From an uncultured Bacilli bacterium (lineage in GTDB: Bacteria; Bacillota_I; Bacilli_A; RF39; UBA660): a DNA stretch of 34,468 nt. The position numbers and the translations under genes were made by a program. Shown here in pieces: positions 1-6,848 of the stretch. Position 1 is the first letter of the stretch. Each line of letters opens with the position of its first letter. The DNA lies in contig CAKPPW010000016.1 in assembly GCA_934177995.1 (NCBI GenBank), forward strand, positions 1-34,468. The letters are read 5' to 3'. The notes beneath the pieces are model-generated. The model was not told where the DNA came from. It did no database searches and was given only the letters and a program-made list of their open reading frames with translations.

Positions 1-387
1 GGAGATGATGATTTAATGGAAGCAGCAAAAAGAATAAAAGAAGCTACTTTTGATATTAATACTATTGGCTTATATGATGCTGAAGAAAGGCGAAGACAAG
101 AAGATGCGATGTATTTAGCATACCGTGAGAAAATTGCTACTAGGCGAGGGTACCGTAATGGTCGAAAAGCTGGTGTAGAACATGGCTATAGTCAAGGATT
201 TAGTCAAGGAATCAGCGAAGGAATTAGTCAAGGAATCAGCGAAGGAATTAGTCAAGGATTTAGTCAAGGAATTGAGCAAGAAAGAAATTCTATAATTAAT
301 GCTATGCTAAGCAAAGGCTTATCCTATGATACAATTGCTGAAATAACGAATATTCCTAATCAAGACATAAAAAGAATGAGAAGATAG
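1..387 (+). CDS. Rpn-family PD-(D/E)XK nuclease/transposase, C-terminal end (partial)
   Basis: The reading frame is open from base 1, so this is the tail of a gene that begins outside the window. The visible 128 codons match the usual C-terminus of Rpn/PD-(D/E)XK nuclease family transposases: a helical stretch with YDAEERRRQEDAMY, a charged linker (REKIATRRGYRNGRKAG), a run of seven four-residue SQG(F/I) or SEGI repeats, and a terminal helix-turn-helix-like segment (MLSKGLSYDTIAEITNIP) ending in basic residues. The nuclease core is not visible, so activity cannot be judged. In this family the glycine/glutamine repeats commonly vary in number between copies. The gene is convergent with infB and stops about 25 bp from it, where rbfA would be expected in Bacillus. 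Family assignment is fairly sure; its mobility is inference. Confidence 0.75.
   Translation, partial: GDDDLMEAAKRIKEATFDINTIGLYDAEERRRQEDAMYLAYREKIATRRGYRNGRKAGVEHGYSQGFSQGISEGISQGISEGISQGFSQGIEQERNSIINAMLSKGLSYDTIAEITNIPNQDIKRMRR
190..273 (+). repeat. Seven 12-bp in-frame tandem repeats
   Basis: Seven consecutive 12-bp units encode SQGF, SQGI, SEGI, SQGI, SEGI, SQGF, SQGI inside the Rpn-family gene. The SQGI-SEGI pair is itself duplicated as a 24-bp unit. Such a tract is prone to slippage that adds or removes whole units without shifting the frame. Confidence 0.9.
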
Positions 388-414
388 TAAATAAAATCCT
401 CTCACTCTTTTTTT
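374..414 (+). terminator. Intrinsic terminator of the Rpn-family gene
   Basis: GAATGAGA (374-381) pairs with TCTCACTC (400-407) with one mismatch, and seven T follow. The 5' arm lies in the last codons of the gene, and the T-run touches the stop codon of convergent infB. Confidence 0.55.
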
Positions 415-2533
415 ATCGTTTAATTTCTACTAAATCATATACTTCAATCTGATCATTTTCTCTATAATCTTGACAGTTTTCTAAAGTAAGTCCACAATCC
501 ATTCCTTTGCTAACTTCCTTAGCACTATCTTTTCCTCTTTGAAGTGATTTAATTTTTCCTTGATATACAACAATACCATCACGAATAAGTCTTGCATTCT
601 CACCCATCTTAATAGTACCATTAGTAACATGACAACCGGCTATTAGACCAACTTTAGAAAATTTAAATATTTGTCTAATCTCTAAATTACCAGTTACTTG
701 TTCTTCAAATTCAGGTTCTAACATACCTTTCATAGCAGCTTCCATTTCCTCAACCACTTTATAGATAATATCATAAGTCTTAATAGATACACCATATTCT
801 TTAGCAAGATCCATAACCTTACCACTACCTCTTACATTAAAGCCAATGATGATGGCTTGTGATGCTTGAGCAAGGACAATATCACTTTCCGTAATAGCTC
901 CGACACTAGCTCTTATGACATTAACTTTAACTCCCTCAACATCAATTTTTTCAAGAGACTGTCTTACCGCTTCTAAACTACCAGTTACATCAGTCTTTAA
1001 AACGATGTTGATTTCCTTTAGCCCTTCATTAATTTGGCCAAATAAATCATCAAGAGTCATTCCTGTACGATTAGTATCAGCATCTTTGGCCCTTAAACTT
1101 CTCTCTTCAGCAATAGACTTAGCTTGTTTTTCCGTTTCAAAAGCCATAAACTTATCACCTGCTTTTGGAGTTGTTGAAAGACCAGTTATTTCAACAGGCA
1201 TAGAAGGAGTGGCTAAAACAATATTTTGTCCTAAATCATTTTTTAACGTTCTAACCTTACCACTAGCTGTACCTACAACGATAGGGTCTCCTAATCTTAA
1301 AGTACCATTTTGAATTAATAAAGTTACCACGCTTCCCATATGCTTATCCATTTGACTTTCTAAGACTGCTCCTGTTGCATATCTTTTTGGATTAGCTTTT
1401 AACTCTTGCATTTCAGCAATTAATAAAATATTTTCAAGTAAATCTTCAACACCTTCACCAGTAACTGCTGATATCTTATTAACTAAAGTATCGCCTCCCC
1501 ACTCCTCAGGAGTAAGACCAGCATCTACTAGTCCTGTCATTACTTTATCAATATTAGCTTCTGGTTTATCTATCTTATTAATAGCTACAATAATAGGTAC
1601 TTTAGCAGCTTTAGCATGATCAATTGCTTCTCTAGTCTGTGGTTTAACCCCATCATCTGCTGCTACTATAATAATAACAATATCAGTAACAGAAGCTCCT
1701 CTTGCTCGCATCTCTGTAAAAGCTTCATGACCTGGAGTATCGATAAATGTTATATCTTTACCCTTACATTTAACTTGATACGCTCCAATTGCTTGGGTAA
1801 TTCCTCCAGCTTCGCCACTAGCTACACTACTTTTTCTTAAATAATCAAGCAAAGTTGTTTTACCGTGATCAACGTGTCCCATAATAGTAACTACTGGTGG
1901 ACGTTCTACTAAGTCATCTTCATTATCAACTAATTCATAATTTTCAAAATTAGAGATATCTTGCGTTTCTTCTTTCTTAACAGACTTGTTAAACTCAAGG
2001 GCTAACACTTCAACATCATCAAAACTTAAAGTCTTATTAACATTAGCTAAAATACCAAGTCCCATAAGTTTCTTTATGACTTCACTAGTACCAACACCTA
2101 AAGCTTCAGCTACATCACCAACAGTCATACCTTCTTTATAAAGAAGAACAGAATCATCTTTTAAAGTTTCATTACTCTGTAGTTTTTCTCTATGCTTATA
2201 AATCTTTTTTCTCTCTTCCTTAAACTTAGATGCTGATTGTTTATTATTCTTATTTTTCTTTACTGCCCTTTTATTTTCCTTATTATAAGAATTATTGTTA
2301 TAAGCAATTTGTTCAGCTTTCATGGAAAGTTCTATATCTTCTACTACCTCATCATTTACATCTTCACTTGGTACATAATCCTCTTCATCTTGAAAAGCAT
2401 TATCTAGAAGGATTACCTCATCATCACTTAAAGCTCTATTAGGATCAGTAGTAATTAGTTTTAGACTCTTCATCTTTTCTAAAACTTCCTCTTCACTCTT
2501 ACCAATATCTAAAGCATAATCTTGTATATTCAT
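413..2533 (-). CDS. infB: Translation initiation factor IF-2
   Basis: IF-2 is the GTPase that brings fMet-tRNA to the 30S subunit and promotes subunit joining. At 706 residues it is a short, Firmicutes-like form. An IF2_N-type helical segment opens the protein, followed by a charged Lys/Asn-rich linker (about 70-125) and a second IF2_N domain (about 136-181). The G domain shows G1 GHVDHGKTT (about 219-227), G2 around GGITQAIGAY, G3 DTPGHE and G4 NKID, and domains II-IV follow. The start is the ATG at 2533, six bases after GAGGTG. The in-frame GTG nine bases upstream is part of that ribosome binding site. It is the last gene of the rimP-nusA-ylxR-infB operon. ylxQ is missing upstream and rbfA does not follow. 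Confidence 0.97.
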   Translation of the reverse strand: MNIQDYALDIGKSEEEVLEKMKSLKLITTDPNRALSDDEVILLDNAFQDEEDYVPSEDVNDEVVEDIELSMKAEQIAYNNNSYNKENKRAVKKNKNNKQSASKFKEERKKIYKHREKLQSNETLKDDSVLLYKEGMTVGDVAEALGVGTSEVIKKLMGLGILANVNKTLSFDDVEVLALEFNKSVKKEETQDISNFENYELVDNEDDLVERPPVVTIMGHVDHGKTTLLDYLRKSSVASGEAGGITQAIGAYQVKCKGKDITFIDTPGHEAFTEMRARGASVTDIVIIIVAADDGVKPQTREAIDHAKAAKVPIIVAINKIDKPEANIDKVMTGLVDAGLTPEEWGGDTLVNKISAVTGEGVEDLLENILLIAEMQELKANPKRYATGAVLESQMDKHMGSVVTLLIQNGTLRLGDPIVVGTASGKVRTLKNDLGQNIVLATPSMPVEITGLSTTPKAGDKFMAFETEKQAKSIAEERSLRAKDADTNRTGMTLDDLFGQINEGLKEINIVLKTDVTGSLEAVRQSLEKIDVEGVKVNVIRASVGAITESDIVLAQASQAIIIGFNVRGSGKVMDLAKEYGVSIKTYDIIYKVVEEMEAAMKGMLEPEFEEQVTGNLEIRQIFKFSKVGLIAGCHVTNGTIKMGENARLIRDGIVVYQGKIKSLQRGKDSAKEVSKGMDCGLTLENCQDYRENDQIEVYDLVEIKR

Positions 2534-2550
2534 ACACTTCACCTCTTTCT

Positions 2551-2814
2551 TTATTTTTCTATTATCTTTTCTATTTCCTCATAAATACTATCAGGGATAG
2601 TACATTCTAACTTTCTATCTAGACTTTTTCTTTTTCTAGCTTCATTTAAAACATTTATATCTTTTTTAATATATGCACCGCGACCATTTTTCTTTCCTGT
2701 TAAATCAACAAAGACCTCTCCTTCTTTGTTTCTAACAATTCTAAGTAAGTCCTTTTTCTCTAGTTTTTCTCCCGTAACGGCACAAGTTCTATAAGGTATT
2801 TTCTTAACCTTCAT
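2551..2814 (-). CDS. ylxR: YlxR/RnpM family RNA-binding protein
   Basis: This small basic protein of 87 residues belongs to the DUF448/YlxR family, reported in B. subtilis to bind RNase P RNA and modulate its activity. The family signature is visible: PYRTCAVTGEKLEK near the N-terminus, then LLRIVRNKEGEVFVDLTGKK and GRGAYI. It lies three bases after nusA stops, with AAGGTGAG from the nusA tail as ribosome binding site, and 17 bp before infB. In Bacillus the L7Ae-like gene ylxQ lies between ylxR and infB; here there is no room for it. The family call is firm; the RNase P role is taken from homologues. Confidence 0.93.
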   Translation of the reverse strand: MKVKKIPYRTCAVTGEKLEKKDLLRIVRNKEGEVFVDLTGKKNGRGAYIKKDINVLNEARKRKSLDRKLECTIPDSIYEEIEKIIEK

Positions 2815-2817
2815 GAC

Positions 2818-4011
2818 TTACTCACCTTCTTTTTTAATATTAATTCCTAACTCTCTTGCTTGTTCACTAGTTTTAATATCTATGTTATATCTGGTTAGTC
2901 GACTAGCTAATTTAGCATTCATTCCTTTTCTACCAATAGCAAGTGAGAAGTTATCACCATCAGCTACTACTATTGCTTCTTGTTTCTTAGGATCAGTTAC
3001 TAATACTGTTAACTCTTTAGCAGGTGATAGGGCATTACGAATAAACACTGCTGGATCTTTATCATACTTAACGATATCAATCTTCTCACCATGTAATTCA
3101 TTAATTATATTAGCAATACGACTACCTTTCTCCCCAATACAAGCTCCAATTGGGTCTACATTACTATTTTCTGAATAAACAGCTACTTTACTACGGTTTC
3201 CAGCATCTCTTGCTACTCCATACATTAATACTGTTCCATCACGAAATTCTGGTATCTCATGTTCAAATAAACGTTTAACAAAACCATAGTGAGTTCTTGA
3301 AAGTAAAACAAGTAGGTTACGTCCATTATTATCAACTTTAGTAACATACACTTTTAATTGACTTCCCATTTCAATCTTTTCACCAGGAATAATATCTTTC
3401 TTAGGTAAAATACCATTACAACGTCCTAAATCGATATAGTAGTTATCAGTATCTTCTAAGGCAACAGTACCAATTAATAACTCATCTTGTTTATCTCCAA
3501 ACTCAGCCATAATACTATTTCTTTCAGCTTCTCTAATCTTTTGTACTACTACTTGTTTAGCAGTAGAAGCTGCTACTCTTCCAAAGTCATGAGGAGTAAC
3601 TTCAGTATCAATAGTATCACCAATATTTAAGCTTTTATCTATCTTTCTAGCATCAGTTAATCTAATTTCACATTCAGGATTAAAGAAACTAATCTTTTCT
3701 TTTTCTTCTTCCTCTTCATTAGTATCTTCTACTTCCTCTTCTTCATCTTCATCAGTATAATGCTCAAATAGATAATCTTCATACTCATCTTTAGTCATCT
3801 TTTCATCCTCAACAACTGTTAGATAAGAGTATACTTTTATCTCTCCTGTTTTATCATTAATTAATACTTTTACATTACTATTCTTAGTATTATAGTTTTT
3901 CTTATAAGCAGAAGTTAAAGCTTGTTGCATTGCATCATAGACAACACTTTTATCAATGTTTTTCTCTTTAACAATATTATCAACTGCTCTTAAAAATTCT
4001 TTATTATTCAT
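2818..4011 (-). CDS. nusA: Transcription termination/antitermination factor NusA
   Basis: NusA binds RNA polymerase and nascent RNA and controls pausing, termination and antitermination. The 397 residues show the N-terminal polymerase-binding domain (MNNKEFLRAVDNIVKEKN, ALTSAYKKNY), then an S1 domain (about 175-240), then two KH domains with VDPIGACIGEKGSRI and AIGRKGMNAKLASRL. Between the N-terminal domain and S1 is an unusually acidic insertion (about 83-105, nearly all Glu/Asp), longer than in most Bacilli. No C-terminal acidic repeats are present, as is normal for Firmicutes. Its start overlaps the end of rimP by 8 bp, and a GGGAG ribosome binding site lies within rimP. It is co-transcribed with rimP, ylxR and infB. 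Confidence 0.96.
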   Translation of the reverse strand: MNNKEFLRAVDNIVKEKNIDKSVVYDAMQQALTSAYKKNYNTKNSNVKVLINDKTGEIKVYSYLTVVEDEKMTKDEYEDYLFEHYTDEDEEEEVEDTNEEEEEKEKISFFNPECEIRLTDARKIDKSLNIGDTIDTEVTPHDFGRVAASTAKQVVVQKIREAERNSIMAEFGDKQDELLIGTVALEDTDNYYIDLGRCNGILPKKDIIPGEKIEMGSQLKVYVTKVDNNGRNLLVLLSRTHYGFVKRLFEHEIPEFRDGTVLMYGVARDAGNRSKVAVYSENSNVDPIGACIGEKGSRIANIINELHGEKIDIVKYDKDPAVFIRNALSPAKELTVLVTDPKKQEAIVVADGDNFSLAIGRKGMNAKLASRLTRYNIDIKTSEQARELGINIKKEGE

Positions 4012-4258
4012 TTTCTTCTCCCTTCTCTTTTGAATGAATATCTAATACATCGATATCATCTAATAAATTTGTCTTATCTAGTATTGGATTAATTATCTTA
4101 GTTGCTAAAGTAATCTTTTCTACATCAATAACACTATCACTATCTAGTTCAATATTTCTAGTCTTAACACCTTCTTCATTAGAATCATAAACACTACTAA
4201 CTCTAAGATCAAGATCACTAATAGCATCACTTATTAAGCTTTTAATTTTCTCTTCCAT
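4004..4258 (-). CDS. rimP: Short RimP-like ribosome maturation factor, N-terminal domain only
   Basis: Position and sequence point to RimP, the 30S assembly factor encoded just before nusA in most bacteria. The 84 residues align with the RimP N-terminal alpha/beta domain: an N-terminal helix (EEKIKSLISDAISDLDLRV), a strand region, then the helix VEKITLATKIINPILDKTN and the following DIDVLDIHS, which matches the usual LEVSSPG strand. Full RimP is about 150 residues with a C-terminal SH3-like domain. Here the gene ends directly after the first domain and overlaps nusA by 8 bp. The key SSPGLDRPL-type motif is absent. The start has GGAGGA six bases upstream. It may be a real domain-loss variant or an early decay product, but the retained ribosome binding site and reading frame argue for a working small protein. 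Confidence 0.65.
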   Translation of the reverse strand: MEEKIKSLISDAISDLDLRVSSVYDSNEEGVKTRNIELDSDSVIDVEKITLATKIINPILDKTNLLDDIDVLDIHSKEKGEENE

Positions 4259-4279
4259 ACGTCCTCCTTCAACTAGAAA

Positions 4280-4305
4280 GAGTGGGATTATTTAATCTCC
4301 CACTC
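4280..4305 (-). promoter_or_regulatory. Hairpin in the 5' leader of the rimP-nusA operon
   Basis: GAGTGGGA and TCCCACTC form an 8-bp stem around a 10-nt AT-rich loop, extendable on the outside by AAA/TTT around a bulge. It begins within about 10 nt of the predicted transcript start and ends 21 bases before the rimP start codon. There is no U-run, so it is not a terminator. A 5'-terminal stem could protect the mRNA or be a control site; that is inference. Confidence 0.7.
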
Positions 4306-4319
4306 CTTTCTTAGTACCA

Positions 4320-4348
4320 ATTATATCGAAATATTTTAATTTTGTCTA
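4320..4348 (-). promoter_or_regulatory. Promoter of the rimP-nusA-ylxR-infB operon
   Basis: On the minus strand TAGACA (4348-4343), a 17-bp spacer and a perfect TATAAT (4325-4320) precede the leader hairpin. The predicted start is near 4313. Confidence 0.8.
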
Positions 4349-4397
4349 GTTTTTTCTTTTCTCTTTTGCTATTATATTTATAGTGAGGTGATTTAAC

Positions 4398-5084
4398 TTG
4401 AGTGATACTTTAAGGGAGAAAGTTATTTATATTTTAAAAGCAATTGTTATTATGTTACTATTCTTTGGTTCTAGTTATATAAAGGTGTTCTTCACTCTAA
4501 TACTAAATATTAGTCTAAAGAATATATCAGATTTAAATTTCTTAATACTAACTATTTTATCAGATATTGTTTTATTCTTTATTTTTTATTTAATCTATCG
4601 AAAAGAGTTAAAGAAAGATTTTTTTACTTTTAAAAACAATTTTAGTAAATGTTTCGATTCAGGTTTAAAATACTGGTTAGTAGGACTTGCCATTATGATG
4701 ATAGCAAACATATTAATTTCTATGTTTACTCCTCTTAGTAATTCTACTAATGAAAAAACTGTTCAAAGTTTAATACCAGCTAGTCCCATCCTAATGTTTA
4801 TAGCAGCCGGACTATTTGCTCCTATTCTAGAAGAAATTACTTTTAGAAAGACCTTTCAAACTATCTTTAAAAAGAAATGGGTCTTTGCTATTATATCATT
4901 CTTAGTCTTTGGCTATATTCATGTAATGAATAGTAATAATCCTTTAGAATTACTTTATATTATTCCCTACGGTTCTCTAGGATTAGTCTTTGCCCTAACT
5001 GATTATGAAACTGATACAGTATTTACCTCTATCATGATGCATATGATTCATAACAGTATCTTAATAATTTTATCTTTATTATAA
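4398..5084 (+). CDS. CPBP (Abi/CAAX) family intramembrane metalloprotease
   Basis: This 228-residue membrane protein has about six to seven hydrophobic segments and the motifs of the CPBP family: EEITFRKTF (EExxxR, about 146-154), FGYIHV (FxxxH, about 170-175) and HMIHNS near the end. Such proteins cleave prenylated proteins or peptides in the membrane in characterised cases, and some protect against bacteriocins; the substrate here cannot be told. The start is TTG at 4398, preceded by GAGGTG with 7-base spacing; no better ATG is available without losing the first membrane segment. It is divergent from the rimP operon and has its own terminator. A decayed copy of its 3' end lies 600 bp downstream. 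Confidence 0.88.
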   Translation: MSDTLREKVIYILKAIVIMLLFFGSSYIKVFFTLILNISLKNISDLNFLILTILSDIVLFFIFYLIYRKELKKDFFTFKNNFSKCFDSGLKYWLVGLAIMMIANILISMFTPLSNSTNEKTVQSLIPASPILMFIAAGLFAPILEEITFRKTFQTIFKKKWVFAIISFLVFGYIHVMNSNNPLELLYIIPYGSLGLVFALTDYETDTVFTSIMMHMIHNSILIILSLL

Positions 5085-5089
5085 AGAAT

Positions 5090-5125
5090 AAACAGTCTAA
5101 AAACTCTCTAGACTGTTTTAATTTT
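5090..5125 (+). terminator. Intrinsic terminator after the CPBP gene
   Basis: AAACAGTCTA (5090-5099) and TAGACTGTTT (5109-5118) form a perfect 10-bp stem with a 9-base loop, followed by TTAATTTT. Confidence 0.85.
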
Positions 5126-5236
5126 ATAGATGTATACAATCTTTTATAGTAGTATCTAAGTTCATTGTACTTCTTAAATCATCTCTAAAGATGACGATAA
5201 CAAAACTCCACCTTTAATTACAAATTTATCTTTATA
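5124..5236 (-). pseudogene. Remnant of an AbiEii-type nucleotidyltransferase toxin
   Basis: Read on the minus strand, about 37 codons survive in two frames. The first gives DKFVIKGGVLLSSS, the second DDLRSTMNLDTTIKDCIH followed by a stop. Together they match the start of the nucleotidyltransferase core of AbiEii toxins (KGG..L, then R.T.DLD), with one frameshift in between and Asn in place of the first catalytic Asp. The full family is near 300 residues, so most of the gene is deleted. It follows the AbiEi remnant in the order expected of an abiE operon. Confidence 0.65.
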
Positions 5237-5237
5237 C

Positions 5238-5560
5238 TTAAATATTGATATTCTTTTCTTTTTGAAGTAAACATTTGTAACTACTTTTAACTATAATATC
5301 ATATCTAATAGGTATTCGATTAGACAAGCCATGTAAATAAAGTACTGTTGCATTAGAATAGATTGAATACTTACTTTTGCTTTGTAAAACTACAAGTTCA
5401 TCTACAAAAGCATTCTTTTTAGTATATACTTACTCTTTCTATTTTATCTTCTTTAATGAGTTTAGTAAGATATAAATTATCAGTAACTTTCTTGATAGTT
5501 AAATAACCATTTTTCAATAAATTTAAAATTCTATTTTTGTATCCATATTTATTTTTCCTT
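5238..5560 (-). pseudogene. Remnant of an AbiEi-type antitoxin
   Basis: A minus-strand sequence resembling the N-terminal half of type IV antitoxin AbiEi can be read across two frames. The first gives KYGYKNRILNLLKNGYLT, then LTKLIKEDKIERVSIY before a stop. The second gives KKNAFVDELVVLQSK and YSNATVLYLHGLSNRIPIRY, corresponding to the winged-helix domain and the following SHxTALYLHxLTDRxP block. An AAAGGA ribosome binding site is still visible near 5558, but its ATG at 5546 is in a frame that stops after seven codons. The gene is frameshifted, truncated and clearly broken. It is followed at once by the AbiEii remnant. Confidence 0.7.
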
Positions 5561-5652
5561 TCACACTTAAATTACAACATTTTTAAGTACATTTGGAAAC
5601 TGCTTTTTACTTATCTTTACAATCTATCAGTAAAAATTTATCGGAAGGCATC

Positions 5653-5736
5653 TCTCTATGATTAGTATTTGCTCTAATAGATTATGAAGTTGATACAGTA
5701 TTTACCTCTATCATGATGCATATGATTCATTGTTGA
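5653..5736 (+). pseudogene. Decayed duplicate of the CPBP protease 3' end
   Basis: About 80 bp closely match the 3' part of the CPBP gene near 4973-5050. In the same frame they read VFALIDYEVDTVFTSIMMHM, with a TGA where the intact gene has GGA and an early stop after IHC. It is a fragment of a second copy with no start and no other conserved part. The sequence between 5561 and 5652 shows nothing recognisable. Confidence 0.8.
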
Positions 5737-5798
5737 TTTGTAAATTTTATCTATCAATAAGCTTATCTTCACATAAAATATAACTAAGAGGTGGTCTT

Positions 5799-6017
5799 AT
5801 GAAATATAATGGTGGTAAACATAATTTTTTCTGTAGATGTAATTGTTGTAAACAAAAAAGAAGAAATAGTCTTCTTTACTTAGGATTATTAATTTGTTTT
5901 ATAGTAATTATTTTTTATCAAGCGATACTTTTAGTCTTTCTAGTTACAAGACTCCATGCTATTTTATTACTAGCAGAACTATTACTTACTGTTTTTCTTC
6001 TCTTGCTTCTCATCTAG
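5799..6017 (+). CDS. Small membrane protein with Cys/Lys-rich N-terminus
   Basis: This 72-residue protein begins with a short basic, cysteine-containing head (FFCRCNCCKQKRR, four Cys) followed by two closely spaced hydrophobic segments that fill the rest. A strong GAGGTGG lies just before the ATG. The function is unknown. The CRCNCC cluster could bind metal or be modified; this is speculation. Its last 36 bp overlap, on the opposite strand, the 3' end of the YsxE-like gene, and a run of leucine codons there may partly reflect antisense coding constraint. The ribosome binding site and the composition of the head favour a real gene. Confidence 0.5.
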   Translation: MKYNGGKHNFFCRCNCCKQKRRNSLLYLGLLICFIVIIFYQAILLVFLVTRLHAILLLAELLLTVFLLLLLI

Positions 6018-6848
6018 AATAAATCTATTAAAAGTAATTAATCTATCATAAAACATTAATAAATTTTTATTAGTTTCTAAACTAGATGGATAGATATTAA
6101 TCTTATCTGGAATAGCAAGTTTAACAAATAATAGTAATCTTTCATCTTCACTATAAGGATACTTTCTCTGATATAGATTATAAGTAGTTACTAAATCAAT
6201 AGTAGAAAAATTCTTTCTAAATAGATATTCTATATCATCAGTTACTCTTCCAAGATGAGCATTTTCTAAACTTATGAAATAGCCATCATCCTTAGGTAAG
6301 AAATGATCAAGTGAACATTTACCATGACAATACACTAATCTTTCTCTTTCCTTATTTTTTACTGTACTATACCATTCTTCTAATAGCTGATTGGCTAGAT
6401 TAAGTTGATTATTAATAAGACTACTATTTCTTAGGAATAAATATTCAACGGGAAGATAATACACTTTAGACTCTAGTTGTAAGATAAGATCATGATAATA
6501 AGCATATAAATAGTTAATTTCTTTTTTCTTAGACTCATAAAACTCTTTAACCTCATCTAGATTAATAGTTCTATAAGTAGTAGTTTTATTCTGCCAAATA
6601 GCAAGATTTAAGACTAGTCTTTTACTTACCTCATCATCCGTTAAACTAGTCTTTTCTATATAAGGAAATATTAGTTCACTATTAGTTATTTCTATTGGTC
6701 TTAAGTAATTATCTACTAAGTGATCATCTAAATACTTATAGACATCTTCTATATCATAACTAGTTCTTTTTTTTATAAAGAGTATTTTATCGGGATACTC
6801 TATTATTTTATTATTACCGACTAAGGTGTACTTAACTTGTTGCTGCAT
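5982..6848 (-). CDS. ysxE: YsxE/CotS-like protein kinase-fold protein (spore-coat related)
   Basis: The 288 residues resemble the CotS/YsxE branch of the aminoglycoside-phosphotransferase fold. An N-terminal beta-rich part is followed by the segment LVYCHGKCSLDHFL and YFISLENAHLGRVTDDIEYL, in the place of the usual HGDxHxxN and IDxE/D motifs. The catalytic Asp of HGD is Lys here and the Asn is His, so phosphotransfer is doubtful and a pseudokinase role is more likely. The gene overlaps the end of the SpoVID-like gene by 17 bp, the same order as spoVID-ysxE in Bacillus; this context carries much of the assignment. The start is uncertain because no clear ribosome binding site precedes the ATG. 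Other bacterial kinase-fold proteins cannot be excluded. Confidence 0.55.
   Translation of the reverse strand: MQQQVKYTLVGNNKIIEYPDKILFIKKRTSYDIEDVYKYLDDHLVDNYLRPIEITNSELIFPYIEKTSLTDDEVSKRLVLNLAIWQNKTTTYRTINLDEVKEFYESKKKEINYLYAYYHDLILQLESKVYYLPVEYLFLRNSSLINNQLNLANQLLEEWYSTVKNKERERLVYCHGKCSLDHFLPKDDGYFISLENAHLGRVTDDIEYLFRKNFSTIDLVTTYNLYQRKYPYSEDERLLLFVKLAIPDKINIYPSSLETNKNLLMFYDRLITFNRFILDEKQEKKNSK

Noticed and set aside
190..273. CRISPR-like array
   Set aside because: The repeats are contiguous 12-bp coding units without spacers.
915..1313. Open frame on the plus strand opposite infB (also 1616-1840, 2230-2442, 2813-3178)
   Set aside because: They lie antisense inside strongly conserved genes, have no ribosome binding site, and their composition is explained by the gene on the other strand.
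2534..2542. Longer starts of infB, and similarly of ylbF (13802), ylbD (15305) and rpmF (23968)
   Set aside because: In each case the upstream in-frame GTG is part of the GAGGTG/GGAGTG ribosome binding site of the next start codon.
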